Assembly: GCA_963971425.1 (NCBI GenBank)
Contig: OZ020516.1
Span: 35,080,199 to 35,144,198, forward strand
DNA from: Bryoerythrophyllum caledonicum
Taxonomy: Eukaryota; Streptophyta; Bryopsida; Pottiales; Pottiaceae
Direction of reading: 5' to 3'
Length of the DNA: 64,000 bases
A program made the position numbers and the translations under genes. Under the pieces are notes generated by a model. That model was given only the letters and a program-made list of their open reading frames with translations, was not told where the DNA came from and searched no databases. This document shows, one piece after another, positions 1-11,999 of this stretch (its first letter is position 1; each line of letters starts with the position of its first letter).

Positions 1-2408
1 AACTGCACTGACCTCTTTCCATCAACACTTCGGATACGGGCATAATGAGACCCGTCATCCAACACCTTGGTCTCCATTCGTGAAGCAGTGATAAATGGTT
101 GGCCCAAAATTATCGGATAGGCGCTAACATTTTGAACAAAGAAATTTTGTTCAACCTCTACATCTCCAATCTTCGTGAGTACTGCAGGGCAAGCACCATG
201 CAACCGAGTCCGTCCACTATTAGCTGCTCTCATGACCCAACCATGATCCGTGTCGATTGGCCATTGCCCTTCTCATAGACATTTCGAGATCTTATGTTAA
301 TCTCTGAACCATGATCAACAAGGGCTAAAACGTGGTCATCGATCCCTCCGAGCTTTATCTTCGTTTCAGTAGTGGCCCTAGCCCAAAATGGTAGATCGAA
401 CTCAATCTTCTCTTCATTTTCTTTCATGTTGGGAAGATTATAAGAGAATTGAAAGGTTCGTGCTTCCTCCTTGGAAACTTCTTCTTCTTGACCTATTGGC
501 TCACCCATCATAGTAAATACCTCACCAATCTCTGTCTCTTCATCTTCGGTCATGTGAGTATCTAAAGCTCTGACCATCACAGCCTCAGCTGTCATCTGCC
601 TCTTCCTCTTGATAATGTCAATGATTAACTCATGGAAATCTTTCTTGGCTATGCCAAGTGCTTCTCTCAATGTAAATTCGATCTTGGCATCCAAGATCCT
701 TTCCTCCAATACCCCTTTCAGGTCAATAGAGGTCTCAATGTCTGACTGGAGCTTATAAGCAGGCATTTTTCCCTTCACCTTGGTAGAGTCTCCTTTTTCT
801 TCTCCTCTTTTGCTATCACTGGAATGTCTGCTTGGCCCATCCTTCTCTTTCTCTTTATTCTTCTCCCACCATTCCTTTGGTAACGGTGCATCGCTAGGGC
901 GCACAGTACTAGGGTCCGACGGCTTCGAACGTGTAGGAACCCTCTTTCTCATCTCTTTTGCAGGCTCATTCTGCACTGGAGATCTTCTCTTTGCTTCTGG
1001 CTCAACACCATCGTCAGCATCAAGTCTTACACGTTTTTCTTCAACAGAGGCCTCGTGGAGCTCATCATTATCCTTTTCTTCATACATAAATGCCCTGATG
1101 CTATTTGCATCAACTGGATCTTCCCACCCAGTTGCATTTCTGATGGCTTGAGCTCCTCTCTTCATTAATATTTGAGTTTGAACAGATAAAATTTTATCTG
1201 AATGGTGCTCAACTTGAATGTGGTAAGTATCAGCCTCATGCACTTGTACGTAGCTGGATCTTGCCATCTTCTCTTCCATGAGCTTCCTCATTCCTCCTCT
1301 TCCAAAATTGGTCCCCAATGGAGAGTTTGTTGAGGCATCGTGAATCTTTCCATCTTTGTAGTAGACATGGACATTCTTGAGTGCCTCTTCATACGATTCA
1401 CAGCCTCTGAGATTGTACTCAGTCTCTTCATCACACCAAACACACCTCCTTGAATATTTTCTCGCACCTTCAGATGGTTGAAAAGAAGAAGCTCCTGTAG
1501 CCTTCTTCAACTCAGTAAATTCCACCCTTAGCTCTCGAAAACCCTTAATAAGTTCTTCGAGGGCATTTCCTTCGGTGGTCTTAGTGGTCTTCAAGGTAGG
1601 TCCCAAAGTTGTCGAAGGTGTTGGGGCAAAAGACACTTTAAGAGACTTTGGTGTCTGAATAGGCTCCACTTCAACACCTCTTGACCTCACACGCCTTTGT
1701 TTGGCCAAGAGAATCACCGTTTCTTCAACCCTCCTCCCATCATTGGTAAAGCCCCCTTCTGTCGTACGATCTCCAAGGAGTAGAAGAAGCTTGTCTTCAA
1801 AGGCAGCATCTGTAGCTTGGAGGAAAAGCTCTGCCTTTCTAAATTCCAAAAGGCGCCTCTCTGCCATGGGTAGTTGACTGAACTTCTTCTCAAAGTCTCT
1901 CAACAGCTCGTTGGGACCCATCGAATTCCCAGGCCGTTGCTCCACCGATTCAAGAAATGACCTCTTTGTCATTCTCTCAGAGTCTTCATCAAAGTATTCA
2001 TCTCTGAGCCGCTCAGCAAAGTTTGGCCATGAAATGACCATCTCGCGGATCTCTTGCACCCGGTCGCAAATGTCAGGTACAACCGCCATACCAAAGATGT
2101 GCATCATTTGATTGTCATCAACCTGATGCACTTCCATCTCACACACGTAGGTTCGCAAGAACTTGGAGATGTTCTTGCCATCAAACCTTCCAATCTTGGA
2201 AACAACAGCTTTAAGAGCCTTAGTGGCACCTTGTCCACCTTGATTTGCTCTATGTTGTTCCATGAATAGGGCCAAAGCCCCCAAAATGTCCTCCATGGGC
2301 ATTTGGACTCCACCGGTGCCTCTTCCTCCACCACCAGCAGTCCCATCAGCGTCTCCCATAGCAAATACACGCCAGTCGCCTCAAAGCTCTCTTAGTGGAA
2401 GCACCAAT
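1..2408 (-). mobile_element. Ty3/gypsy-like LTR retrotransposon, gag to protease part, cut by the window edge
   Basis: A long minus-strand frame starts with ATG near 2,359. It carries a gag-like N-terminal half, a Cys-rich zinc-knuckle-like patch (CVWC...C), a long charged Lys/Glu linker, and then a retropepsin-like region that continues to position 1 and out of the window. The stretch at 2,391-2,408, read on the minus strand, is ATTGGTGCTTCC..., which resembles a plant gypsy primer-binding site, so an LTR should begin at about 2,409 and extend to higher coordinates. Reverse transcriptase, RNase H and integrase would lie beyond the left edge. The family assignment rests on domain order and plant-type gag composition. 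The gag part looks whole, and the state of the rest cannot be seen. Confidence 0.75.
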
Positions 2409-3790
2409 TGTCGTGTAGAGAGGGGAGCGCCTTGAGAATACACGAGGTATCTGGCTGCGACTCGTATAGTCTGCTACGGAGTTCTGTCAAATCTTGCGGT
2501 CTTCGGTCTTCGGTCTTCAGTCTTCAGTCTTCAGTCTTCAGTCTTCAAACTCCTTCCCGTTGGCCTATCCTGTGGTGGCTCTAAAGGGTTAAGGGTAAAG
2601 GTGGGTGATAAGAAACCACGGCCTCGGACGGGTAAAACGGGACGGCCAGACCACAAGCTGAAACCGTCCGAAAGATTGGCTCCTAAAATTCAAACCCACG
2701 GTGACCAGCAAACGTGCCTCACCGGTGGGAACGACATAAACACGACCGTGTGGGCAATTAACCCCACTTCGCCGCAACAGAGTTTACAAGAACAGAATTG
2801 AAATACAACTAGCCTCCAAAGCTGGCTTGGGATCACAAAAAAAGAAATCGGACCACAAGCCACAACACACTTGTCTCCATCTTCTCTTCTCTTCAAGTCA
2901 AGCCTCAAGTCTTCAATTCCTCCATCCTTCAACTCCAAAGTCTTCAAGTGTTCAAAAACACTAAGAAACTCAAAAGAAGTGTTCAAAAACACAATGGAAA
3001 AGTTTCACCAAGGCTGTAACCTTCAAACAAGTGACACAGATGACTCAAAACTTCAAATACTAAGTGTAATAGCTCTCTGGAAAGCTAATTCATACAACTA
3101 ACACTCCTCCAAATTTCAAGTCAATCTAAACTACTGTCCGAAAGTTATGGACAATCAAAGTTCTGCCTACCCCTATTCATTCAGATCTCTATAACTTCTT
3201 GCTCACAACTCCGAATTTCAATTGTGGTATCTTTCTAGAAAGCTAAGATAGAGACGCATACATCCTCCAAATCTCAAAGAAAACTAAGAACTACAACAAA
3301 AGTTATAGCTTGTCAAACCTCTGCCTCTCAATGGATGGCCTCGGGTTTTCACAGAAAAACAAACCTTCATAACTTTTGCTACATAACTCCGAATTCAATT
3401 TTTGAAACGAGTATAGAAATCTCTGAAGACAAAGAACAAACCCTCAAATTTTCAATTCCATGCGAACAAAATTCGCTGAGCTACATACAGTCAAAGTTCT
3501 GCTCCAAAACCTTGCTCTCTCACCCGCACACACACACACATTCACTAAGGAATCTCTTTTTCCAACTTTTCCACTTCAAGTGGACGTGGGCACTCCAGCC
3601 CATGTCACCTTACCCAAAGTACCCCACAAGGTACTTCATTACTTTCTTATCCTTTCCACTTTCAACCACATAAAATCCCCTAGTCTTTTATTTATTGGAA
3701 GACTAAAAACTTAGACCTTCCAACCAACAAGATAAGTAAAATAAAAAAATAACTAAATAAAAATAAAAAAATAAAACTTATCGTAAGATA
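2409..3790. other. Non-genic stretch, probable LTR of the neighbouring gypsy element
   Basis: No credible coding frame is present. The stretch lies directly outside the primer-binding-site-like sequence at 2,391-2,408, so at least its left part should be LTR. The far LTR boundary could not be placed, because the matching LTR copy is outside the window. The right end, from about 3,735, is A-rich. Confidence 0.4.
2498..2547. repeat. GTCTTCG/GTCTTCA heptamer microsatellite
   Basis: About seven tandem copies of a 7-bp unit, GGTCTTC grading into AGTCTTC, are directly visible. The array lies inside the presumed LTR. Confidence 0.85.
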
Positions 3791-3796
3791 GCTGAT

Positions 3797-4040
3797 GGTA
3801 CGGACGTATAAAGGTGTTGATTCGCACAACCTGATCGCCAAGTCGTGGACTTGGTTGGCTGGAAATGTTGTGGTCAGTGGCCGCCGCCGGTCCGGGTTCG
3901 AACCCGATCGAGTCCGTCGAGTGGTTGGGCGGCCCACGGCTTGGCTCGCTAGTGAGGCAGGAAAATACCAGTCAACCTGCTACCTACCCCCCTGAGCAGT
4001 GACAAGAACGGTGCAGCACCTACATGCTAACACTTGCCCA
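3797..4040 (+). mobile_element. tRNA-derived SINE, copy 1
   Basis: A polymerase III type promoter is visible. A box A-like GATCGCCAAGTCGTGG starts at 3,833, and a box B-like GGTTCGAACC starts at 3,895. A second copy with the same motifs at exactly the same 62-bp spacing lies at 7,440-7,690. The two also share weaker similarity downstream (a GCAGGAAAA-like stretch, a GTCAACC stretch and ATGCTARCAYTTGC). No tRNA cloverleaf can be drawn, so this is not a tRNA gene. The 3' end and target duplications were not resolved. Confidence 0.55.
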
Positions 4041-4984
4041 AATCCTCAAACCGTGGTTCTCACCACGACCAAACCTTTTTACCTCATCTAACCGCTAGCT
4101 GTAATCAAAACATATCCACACTGGTATTAATATCTACATGATGGAAGAATTTCTATTAGGACAACGCACCCTCCAGCAACTTCTCTTCCGGACCGAACCC
4201 AAACGCTTACCTTCCGGCAACCGCACCTAAATAACAAATCCCGCCGCGCAGACTTCTCACCGCGGCCCGCCGCAGCTCTTCCTTCCGAATCACTCCGTCC
4301 CTCCACAGCACGCGATACAACCGCCTGCATACGCGCACCACCGCGCGCGGATCATGACCTTCTCTCAAAACCCTAATTCATACCTCACTTCTACACGATC
4401 TCGCCACCGCAATGCTCTCTCGCGCAGCCACTCCTCAGGGTCGCCCCTACGCACACCACTTCTCGAACCTCCAGACACTCTCATGTTGAAGACACACACG
4501 AACAGTTCCCCCCTAAACTCACACACCTGACTCTCTCTAACACAACCCTCCTAGACACACGAAAACCGAACACACCCCCCGCAACAACACAACAAACCCC
4601 ACCATAGATCTCACACACCCAACGCATCCTCCACACACAATGCTCTCCTTTGCTCACAGCCCCGTTCCCCCTCTCTCGTTCGAACCCCAGCCAACACACA
4701 ACGCACGCCCCTTGGAGAGCCTGTGCGCCAACGTCCCCTCTCCGCTTGCAGCGATCCTGCGTAAAAACCGTCGTCGCCACGTTCTCCAGCTCCCCGGCCA
4801 ACCGCCTCTCGCTCCTTGCTCTCCACGATCCCTTCTGTCACGCGCGAATACGTGCAACCGCCAATCTCTTCCTTGAATTGGTACCCTTCCTTGAAACCCC
4901 ATGCACCATAACCGCCATAGCTACCCCACTATCAATCGGACATGGCTGGCCATGGCCAGCCATACCCGCCATGGCCTGCGGTCT
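4041..4984. other. Non-genic C/A-rich stretch
   Basis: Frames on both strands show no recognisable domain and only compositional bias, with CACACA and CTCTC tracts around 4,490-4,700. I see no supportable gene here. Confidence 0.4.
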
Positions 4985-5205
4985 TCGACTTTCTTCCTTC
5001 GCTTTCTTCTTTTTCCTTGTCTTCTTTTCTCCTTATCCTTTTTGTTTTGTTTTCTTCTTTTCTCTTTCCCTTCTTCTTTTTCTATGCATCTTTTCTTCTT
5101 TTTTCTTTCTCTTTGTCTACTTCTACTTCTACTTTTACTTCTTCTACTTCTAACTCTTCTTATTTTTCCTTCTATTTCTCTTTTCTGCTACTTCTAATTT
5201 TCTTG
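4985..5205. repeat. Pyrimidine-rich low-complexity tract
   Basis: The plus strand is almost wholly C and T (TTCTT/TTTCT motifs) over about 220 bp. Open frames across it code for Phe/Ser/Leu strings and are compositional artefacts. Confidence 0.85.
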
Positions 5206-6144
5206 TGAGGTCTAATCTCCTCTAAACTCTAACACCTCTCCAACCCTTTTCTTCCACTATTCTATTCTATCTCCTAAAATTTGGTCATCCACCTTCTATT
5301 AATCGCTACGTGTTCGCACCAACTATGGTGAACGACCACCTAATTAAGTAGTAAAATACTACTGAGGGACCCCTAAATCCCTATTTCTTTTCTCCTCGCA
5401 CCTAAAGTCGTCCGTAAAAACCCAAACCTCCTTCCACTAATTTGGTGAAGTATTCTGGGCTTTTAACAGTACTAACCATATGTCATGGCTAACTTCTAAC
5501 TAGTGTACTAAAAATTCAACAATTTAACCAAAAAAATTAAATGGGACCCAAAATTTGGGCTCACAGAGATGGGCATTGTCACTGGAAGCCTGGACTGGAA
5601 AAGCTTTAGAAGTATGAATTCATGCCTAACCAGGATAGGTAACAAGGCTCATGATAATTTCTTAGAGAACTAATTACAGAGTTGGACATCATATGGCAAC
5701 TGGAATCCTGTCCAAACTGTAGACATTAGGGTGGTTCAAGATTTTATCATATGTCTAGAATTTTGCGAAAGTTCTATTTTAGATATAAATGATTCTTTGG
5801 TACAAGAATGTCAAATCCAACCTAGGGTACATGTCCACCTGGCACTTGTAGGTGTCTCCTCAGAAAGCACTTGTGCTTAACCTTTAAACGTATGAAAAGA
5901 ACCGTATGTAGAATATAAAAATGTACTAAATATTAGCAAGACTTACCCTTTTGGATTGAAGATTTTTGTAAAAAGTGGGGTATCGTAGTATGCTTATGTC
6001 CGATAATTCACTTTTGATGTGAAAGTGTCCCTTATTTGAAACAAATCTATTTTAAGGGTACATAATTGAAGAGAATTACATTATTGAATTGGTGGAATGA
6101 TTGACATTGCAATTTGCTAATGGATCCTAGGGCCCAAGGGCCTT
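5206..6144. other. Intergenic stretch, nothing recognised
   Basis: AT-rich sequence with no long frame, no clear repeat and no RNA gene that I can support. Confidence 0.4.
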
Positions 6145-6870
6145 TAGGGATTAAAGAAAAAATTGTGGAGTGCAGGCAAGTCGGGCAACTCCAAAAGCTT
6201 TTGCTAAGACACTCTAGTAAATTTAACATTCTCAATAGTAGGAAGTAATAATATTTCCTTTCATATTGTCAAAAACCATTTGTTTTTTTAGTGAAAAAAT
6301 GCATTTTATCCAAAGCCTCAAAGATTTTCACACATTGCCACACATTGTGGGATAAGGAACCAAAAAAACTTCTTCTTCACCACAAAAAACTGTAGATCTT
6401 CAAAAAAAGTCCCTTTTTCTATCAAATGATGTCACGGTGTAAACCTTCTTATCCACCATTTGGATTACCATTCTAATCATGCTTTGTTCCCAATAAAATG
6501 AATGTGAATTGAGACTTTTAGAACCTCCACACCTTGCACAATTTTTATGAATATGCCCCCATGAGTTCTCTCCCTTAAAAATTGGTATACAAGGAGTCAA
6601 TATTGTGATCAGTATGATGATCTACAATTTAGACCTTGTATAGTGCAAAATTTTGAGACCAAGTGAAGTCAAAGTCTGCTTATCCACTCAACAGAGAGAT
6701 TAAAATGAACCATTTTCCTACTTCAAACACAATAATCTTTGAATCCGTGCGGTCAATATTCATGGAATTTTATGAGTATCTTATGTATAAAGCGTTAAAT
6801 GAGATCCTATAGTTAAAACTAGAAATACAATTTTTTGTTTCCTTCTTTACTCATTGCACTATAATTAATG
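6145..6870 (-). repeat. AT-rich dispersed repeat family R1, copy A
   Basis: About 725 bp that aligns by eye with the stretches at 8,525-8,990 (opposite orientation), 20,040-20,770 and 43,495-44,205. Shared landmarks are AATATGC near CTCTNCC, ACCAAGTGAAGT, AATGAACC, TTTGAATCCGTGC and a terminal TCATTGCACTA. No protein is encoded. The family could be a non-autonomous DNA transposon. Its ends are not defined well enough to assign a superfamily. Confidence 0.6.
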
Positions 6871-7439
6871 TTTTTGAAGTGTTTCTAGTACAAAATTGTC
6901 GAGGATATTTAGGGGATACATTACTGAGAATTACCACCATTTGTCCAAAAAAACATGAGATAACAAAAATGAAAAAATTAGTTAAGACTATTAGCCCTTT
7001 TATATTAAGATTAGTCAAAATTGGGATAGCCATCTTTCAAAATGAAGAAATTTAGATCTGTGGGAAAGCATAATTCCACAAAATAAGATCACAAATATTT
7101 AGGGCATTTAAAAAAAAATTTACAGCTATATCGTGAACGGTAATAACCTGCGCCACTATACAGTACTATGAATGAACGAGTGCTTTTTCTAAATTGGATC
7201 CTATGGCAAGAATAACATATTGAATTTGTTTCACCAACCACCAATAATTTCCATTCCTTAAGCAGAAATTAGGAAGTTAAAGATAGGATGTTACAAAGAC
7301 CTAAGTCCACGCGACATAGGAATAGAAGGATAGAACTACTTCCCCAATTCGAGAGTAGACACTTTTGTATCTAGTGACCAATAACAAAGACCATGAGTGG
7401 TCAGAGTCTGAATAAGGTAAGATATCGGAGTTTTGTAGT
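6871..7439. other. Intergenic AT-rich stretch
   Basis: I see no gene, RNA or repeat that I can support. Confidence 0.35.
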
Positions 7440-7690
7440 AAAATAGGGTTTTTTTTAGTTTGGTGATCGCCAAGTCACGAGCTCTTTGCTGGTTGAAGGG
7501 AGTGTTTGTCTCATATAACTGGTCCGGGTTCAAACCTTGATGGGCTTGTTTGAGCAGATGTGGGGCATGTAGTGGCTTCGTGCTGTTAAGTGAGCAATTG
7601 CAGGAAGGAAAAAGAGTTGTGTCAACCAACAGCCCACCACATGCGTGTCTTGAGACAATGCTAGCATTTGCTAACAAAAATAAAGTAGCT
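7440..7690 (+). mobile_element. tRNA-derived SINE, copy 2
   Basis: This is the same family as the copy at 3,797. The box A-like GATCGCCAAGTCACG starts at 7,465 and the box B-like GGTTCAAACC at 7,527, again 62 bp apart. It lies tail to tail with the LINE fragment that ends at about 7,719. It is more diverged and T-rich near its start. Confidence 0.55.
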
Positions 7691-7718
7691 CTAGCTACTA
7701 ACAACTTTTTATTTACAA

Positions 7719-8446
7719 TTAGGGTGGATCTTGCAATTGATGCAGGGGTTGGTGGTTTTCTAGTTTTCTTTTGTGGAGGAGGATATGCATAGCGTATTGG
7801 ATAGCAATGATATTAATGTTTTTAAAGGTATTTTGTATGGTAGTTTTAGGTATTTTAAATTTGTCTTCAAGTAGTTTCATTGATGGGATGTGCATAGCTC
7901 CTCTAGCACTAGCTATAATGACAATAAGGGGGTCAACTTTCCAGCCTCTAGCAGTGATACTTCCAGTTAATGGTCTGTATTTGTTGATTTTTGCTTCTAA
8001 GGTTTCTGGAGAGAATCTATCATTACAGTATGTGAATTCAATAAATTGTATGGTAAGATTTTGTTCAACATTTACAGGTGGTTCATTTGGATAAGGTAGT
8101 CCTTTGACACAGAGTATATCAAGTCTAAATCTGGAGTTACGGTGGCATCTTTGGGTACCACATGTACAAGGCAATAACAAATTAGGGATGGTATTTTCTT
8201 GGAGATTGTTGTTGAAAGTACCAGCATTCATGAGGATATAGCATCTGGATTTTTTGGAAGAGACTAGTAGTTTCCTAATTTCCCATACTGCTTTATTATG
8301 CCTTTTAACATGAAGTGAATGTATGTGTTGTTGTGTGCAAGTGAGTAATACGTGTAGCCATGTATCTGGGTCCAATGAGTTACAAATGGGGCAAGTGATG
8401 GAAGGATATCGGATGTTACAACTTACAAGTGTATCTTATTCTGATG
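7719..8446 (-). mobile_element. 5'-truncated LINE (non-LTR retrotransposon), C-terminal end
   Basis: An open minus-strand frame of about 240 codons encodes the tail of a non-LTR retrotransposon polyprotein. In order it has a CCHC-type finger (CPIC at about 8,410, then H..L..C and LHVKRHNKAV), and then a segment with RLDIL, VNVEQ...IEFTYC and INKYRPL. That segment matches the C-terminal nuclease-like domain found behind the reverse transcriptase in some algal and plant LINEs, where RPDIL is the usual form of the first motif. The reverse transcriptase itself is absent, because homology stops at an in-frame stop just upstream of about 8,446. Such 5' truncation is normal for LINE copies. A stop codon closes the frame at 7,719. 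I rate the family call as fairly secure and the subfamily as open. Confidence 0.65.
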
Positions 8447-8524
8447 GTATTGATCTTTGAAAACATGAACTAAGGGGGTTTGTCCTCTAACTCCTGTATT
8501 TCTTTGAGGATTTAACACAAAAAG

Positions 8525-8990
8525 CATTCCAAGACTCTTGATTCTAGTTCAATGAGTAAGCAAGGAAATTGAAACTTTCATGTCTAGTTTTAACTGTAGG
8601 ATCTCAATTGAAAATCAAAAATTAAAAATTAAAAATTGCCAATTCATATTTAAATTTTTTGTGAACTTAATATGTTTTAGATTGATAATCCAATTGGTCA
8701 ATAAGAAGGTTTACAACACTTCTAAAGATAGAAAAAAGAAAGTGAAAAAGGTGGAGATCTCAAAGTTTTTTGTAGAAAAGAAGAAGTTTTTATGCTACCT
8801 TGCGTGAAAATGTGTGACAATTAGTGAAGATATTTGACTTAAGGTAATACCCATTTTTTCACAAAAGAGAATAAATTATTCTTCACAATATGAAAGGAGA
8901 TATTATTGATTGCTAGTATTGAAAATTCCACATTCAAAAGACTCTCATAGCAAGGGCTTTTAGAATCCCGACTTGCCTCCACTCAACAAT
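8525..8990 (+). repeat. AT-rich dispersed repeat R1, copy B (partial)
   Basis: Opposite orientation to copy A. It begins with TTCAATGAGTAAGCAAGG and runs through AATATGTTTTAGATTGATAA, a GGTCAATAAGAAGGTTT stretch and CACAATATGAAAGGA to a CTTGCCTCCACTC end. It lacks the middle part seen in copies A, C and E. No coding capacity. Confidence 0.6.
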
Positions 8991-9045
8991 TTTTCCTTTA
9001 CTCAACAATTATGATGGCATAACTTCTTTCTAAACGTCCAATGAA

Positions 9046-9137
9046 AAGAAGAAGAAGAAGAAGAAGAAGAAGAAGAAGAAGAAGAAGAAGAAGAAGAAGA
9101 AGAAGAAGAAGAAGAAGAAGAAGAAGAAGAAGAAGAA
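9046..9137. repeat. (GAA)n microsatellite
   Basis: About 30 uninterrupted GAA trinucleotides. Read on the minus strand this makes a long poly-Phe frame, which is an artefact. Confidence 0.97.
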
Positions 9138-9861
9138 CTCTAATCTTTCTTTAGAGACTGGTGTGAATAGAGTGTCTATTTGTTCCACCCCTAAATCAAT
9201 GTCCACTAGAGAAAGGATCAAGAATTGGAAGTATAAATTGCAACCATGAGAACGTGCCCGAAATTTGTGAAAGCCCGCCTTTGGACCTTTTTCATTTAGG
9301 GGATATATAAGTTCCCCAACTTGTTTATAGAAGTGAGATATGAGGTACTTTTTTTCTTCCAATTGCTATTATAATTCTCTATTTATTTTTATTCTTAGTA
9401 TTTATTTATATTTATTATTATTTACTAGTTTTTATTTTATTTTTTATTTTTTATTTTTTATTTTTTATTTATTATTATTATTATTTTGCTAGCGTACAAT
9501 ATTGAGTGAATGAAGGAAAAGGATTCTTTTGCCAATCAATTGACTATGGAGTGGCAAGAGTACCAATTTGTCACCAATAGTTTACCATGATGGAACTTCT
9601 TAGAACTATATTCAAGAAACCGCTTCAGATGACTGTAAGGGATTTCAAGAAATAAATCTAGCCTTCTCTGCTTCACTAAATTCCTCTTCCCCCTACATCA
9701 GATATTACACCACCTTGTCTAGTGTAAATGTTTTTCTGGAATTATAATCTTCAAGGATTCTTCATCCTAAAAAAAAATTTGTTTCATGTCAACTCTGGAT
9801 TCCACCTCCAAAAAATATCACCTTCACAATGCCGAAACCAACTAGGGAATCATGCATAGTA
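9138..9861. other. Intergenic stretch with a T/A-rich tract
   Basis: From about 9,370 to 9,487 the sequence is a degenerate TATTTT/ATTATT low-complexity tract. The rest shows no gene that I can support. Confidence 0.4.
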
Positions 9862-10034
9862 TCATTGTGCTAGTAGTAGGGATAGTATTAGGACCCACTC
9901 TTACCTCTTGTTTCACTCTAACCACTGACCTGGCCCAGGCCTTGTCCCGGCCTCGCCGGCCCTGGCGGGGACTTGCCTTTTTTACTTCCCTTGCAGTAAA
10001 GACTTCCTTTGCTTCTGTCAAAAAAAAATAAAAA
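9862..10034 (+). mobile_element. Short retroposed insert with A-rich tail and 14-bp target duplications
   Basis: A 173-bp insert with a GC-rich centre ends in a tail of A(9)TA(n). It is flanked by perfect 14-bp direct repeats, AATCATGCATAGTA, at 9,848-9,861 and 10,035-10,048. A-tail plus target duplication of this size is the mark of LINE-mediated insertion. It is either a SINE or a short 3' end of a truncated LINE. No pol III boxes are clear, which slightly favours a LINE tail. Confidence 0.75.
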
Positions 10035-10048
10035 AATCATGCATAGTA

Positions 10049-11306
10049 ATGATGAGATGATAACAAGAAAACTTTGGTGGCCTTGATAAAGTCTTTTAGG
10101 GTTTGGATAAAGTCTCCCATGGAGTACGAGTACCAGCTGAGACACGGCCACAAAATTACGGATTTCACTATGAACATGTGAATCTCCATTCCTATTCCAA
10201 GTGATTTTCATTAAATGGAGCCACAGTATTGGCTTAGGTCAGTGCTAGCAGTAGGAATTGAGCCTCCTGGATGTTCAGCCTTGGTAGGCACTAGTACCTT
10301 GTTTGCATCCGTTACTACCCAGTAAACATAAACATAAGGAGGTTATCATACGTGTCTATCTAGTTGGTACATAATTAATTCAAAATGGAGGGTGTCCAAT
10401 TTTTTTGAGAATTTCAAGAGACTTGTCCTAAATAATTTTTTTTAATTCGTTTTCCAATTGTCCAAATAAAAAAAAATTATAGGTGCTTTTGTTTTAAATT
10501 TTAAAACTCAATTAATTGAAATAAAGAAAACAATTATAGGGTTAAAAAATCCAATGGACTTACAATACAAAGAAATGAATATAATTCAAATATGTATAAA
10601 AAAATGAAAGAGAAAATAAACATCAAAATAAACAACACTGAAGTCTATTCAAACTCAATTACCAATCATGCAACTCTTGAAGCAAATCCATCAAGGTTCA
10701 CCTAAAAATATGTGCTAGAAGTTTTTGCTCTTTTGAATTGCGGATTTTATCTCACATTCCACAAATAGGAAGAGACGAAATATCAACAGTTTGACGGCTG
10801 GAAGTACCAAAAGTGTAGAGACTTTTGGGAGTTGTTGAACCACCGCTTAATTTTTTTTATTTTACTTTGGAAGTGAAGTACAGAATTAGACCTTCACATA
10901 TGATATTGACACATGTTACTGGTAAGATATGATCAAGGCTCTAAATGGTGGCCCTTTATTGATGTGGCTAATTCAAGACTTGATGTCACCCTTTCTATTA
11001 CTGAAAAAGATTTACTTTTTTTGGGCTCCGAGCCTCCATGCACCACATGGTTGTCTCAGGGTTTTTTTAGTCTGCACAGTAGGCGGTGGCCACCACTATA
11101 GCTGGGAACCAAGGTAGGTTGGAGAGAGGGTTGAGGTTTAGGTCATTCTCTCTTGCAAGCTTTGTAGCCACTTTGGAGCCCAATAGTGAAACTTTGTCAT
11201 TTTCAAGGTTTGAGTTAATGTAGGTCACCATGATAACCATTGTACTTGTGATATCGTGGTTGTGATATGAAGTTTTAATGTTGTGTATTTCATACTCTAT
11301 ACTTGT
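10049..11306. other. Intergenic AT-rich stretch
   Basis: Only short frames without recognisable domains. I see no gene, RNA gene or repeat that I can support. Confidence 0.35.
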
Positions 11307-11999
11307 ACTCACTACATTTTAAGAAGGAGGATATGTCAAGGTCCTCAAGGTGTGAAGCTAGTGAGGTAATGCGGAAGCGGACGTAGAAGCAGTGGAGAAG
11401 ATCTTCGTACGAACATGTGGACATAATCCGGGCCTATTTTTTTGTCTTGTAGGAGGTAAGTCTAGGAAGGCGCTTGACATCGATTTCTTTCTTCAAGTAT
11501 TTGAATAGTAAGGTCATGTATAAATGGTTAGTCATCAAGTCTGATTTCATGCTCTCGATTTTATATGATGGCATCCTCAATATCTTGTAACATTACGTCA
11601 TGACTTTACACAAATGTGTATAAGGATTTATTTATTTATTTCATGTTTATAACTGTGAGTGATATCACGTGTATGGAGTTTTCTAAATAAGTATTCCTTG
11701 TGTAGTTGATCAAAAAGTAGTTGTATCTAAGGATTGACTTCATGACATTTGAAGAGACCCTTTAAAGTGTTTTGCAAAAACGGCGCCTTTCATGTGGCAG
11801 GAGTTCATGGGATCAACACAGAGGCCAAGCAAAGACCTTGTAAAGAACTAGGTAAATATGGTTCTGCTATGTCAATTGCGTACATAAAATTTTATCAGCG
11901 ATAGTTGTGTTTTTTTTTCTTTCACAGTTTGATATGAAAAATGAGTTAAGGGTACATTACAATATTTCATGTCGTATGTGATCGACTGTGTACAGGAAT

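Noticed and set aside
3833-3910. tRNA gene
   Set aside because: Box A-like and box B-like motifs are present, but no cloverleaf can be folded, and the same 62-bp spacing occurs at 7,465. A SINE explains it better.
4640-5210. Several 80-167 codon frames on both strands
   Set aside because: They follow C/A-rich and then C/T-rich low-complexity sequence, show no domain, and overlap in all frames.
9030-9362. Minus-strand frame with a poly-Phe run
   Set aside because: It is the reverse reading of the (GAA)n microsatellite.
11080-11100. CACTATAGCTGGG at about 11,090 as the left CACTA end
   Set aside because: It matches the right end for only seven bases and its flanking triplet does not match ACT. 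The candidate at 11,310 has the matching triplet.
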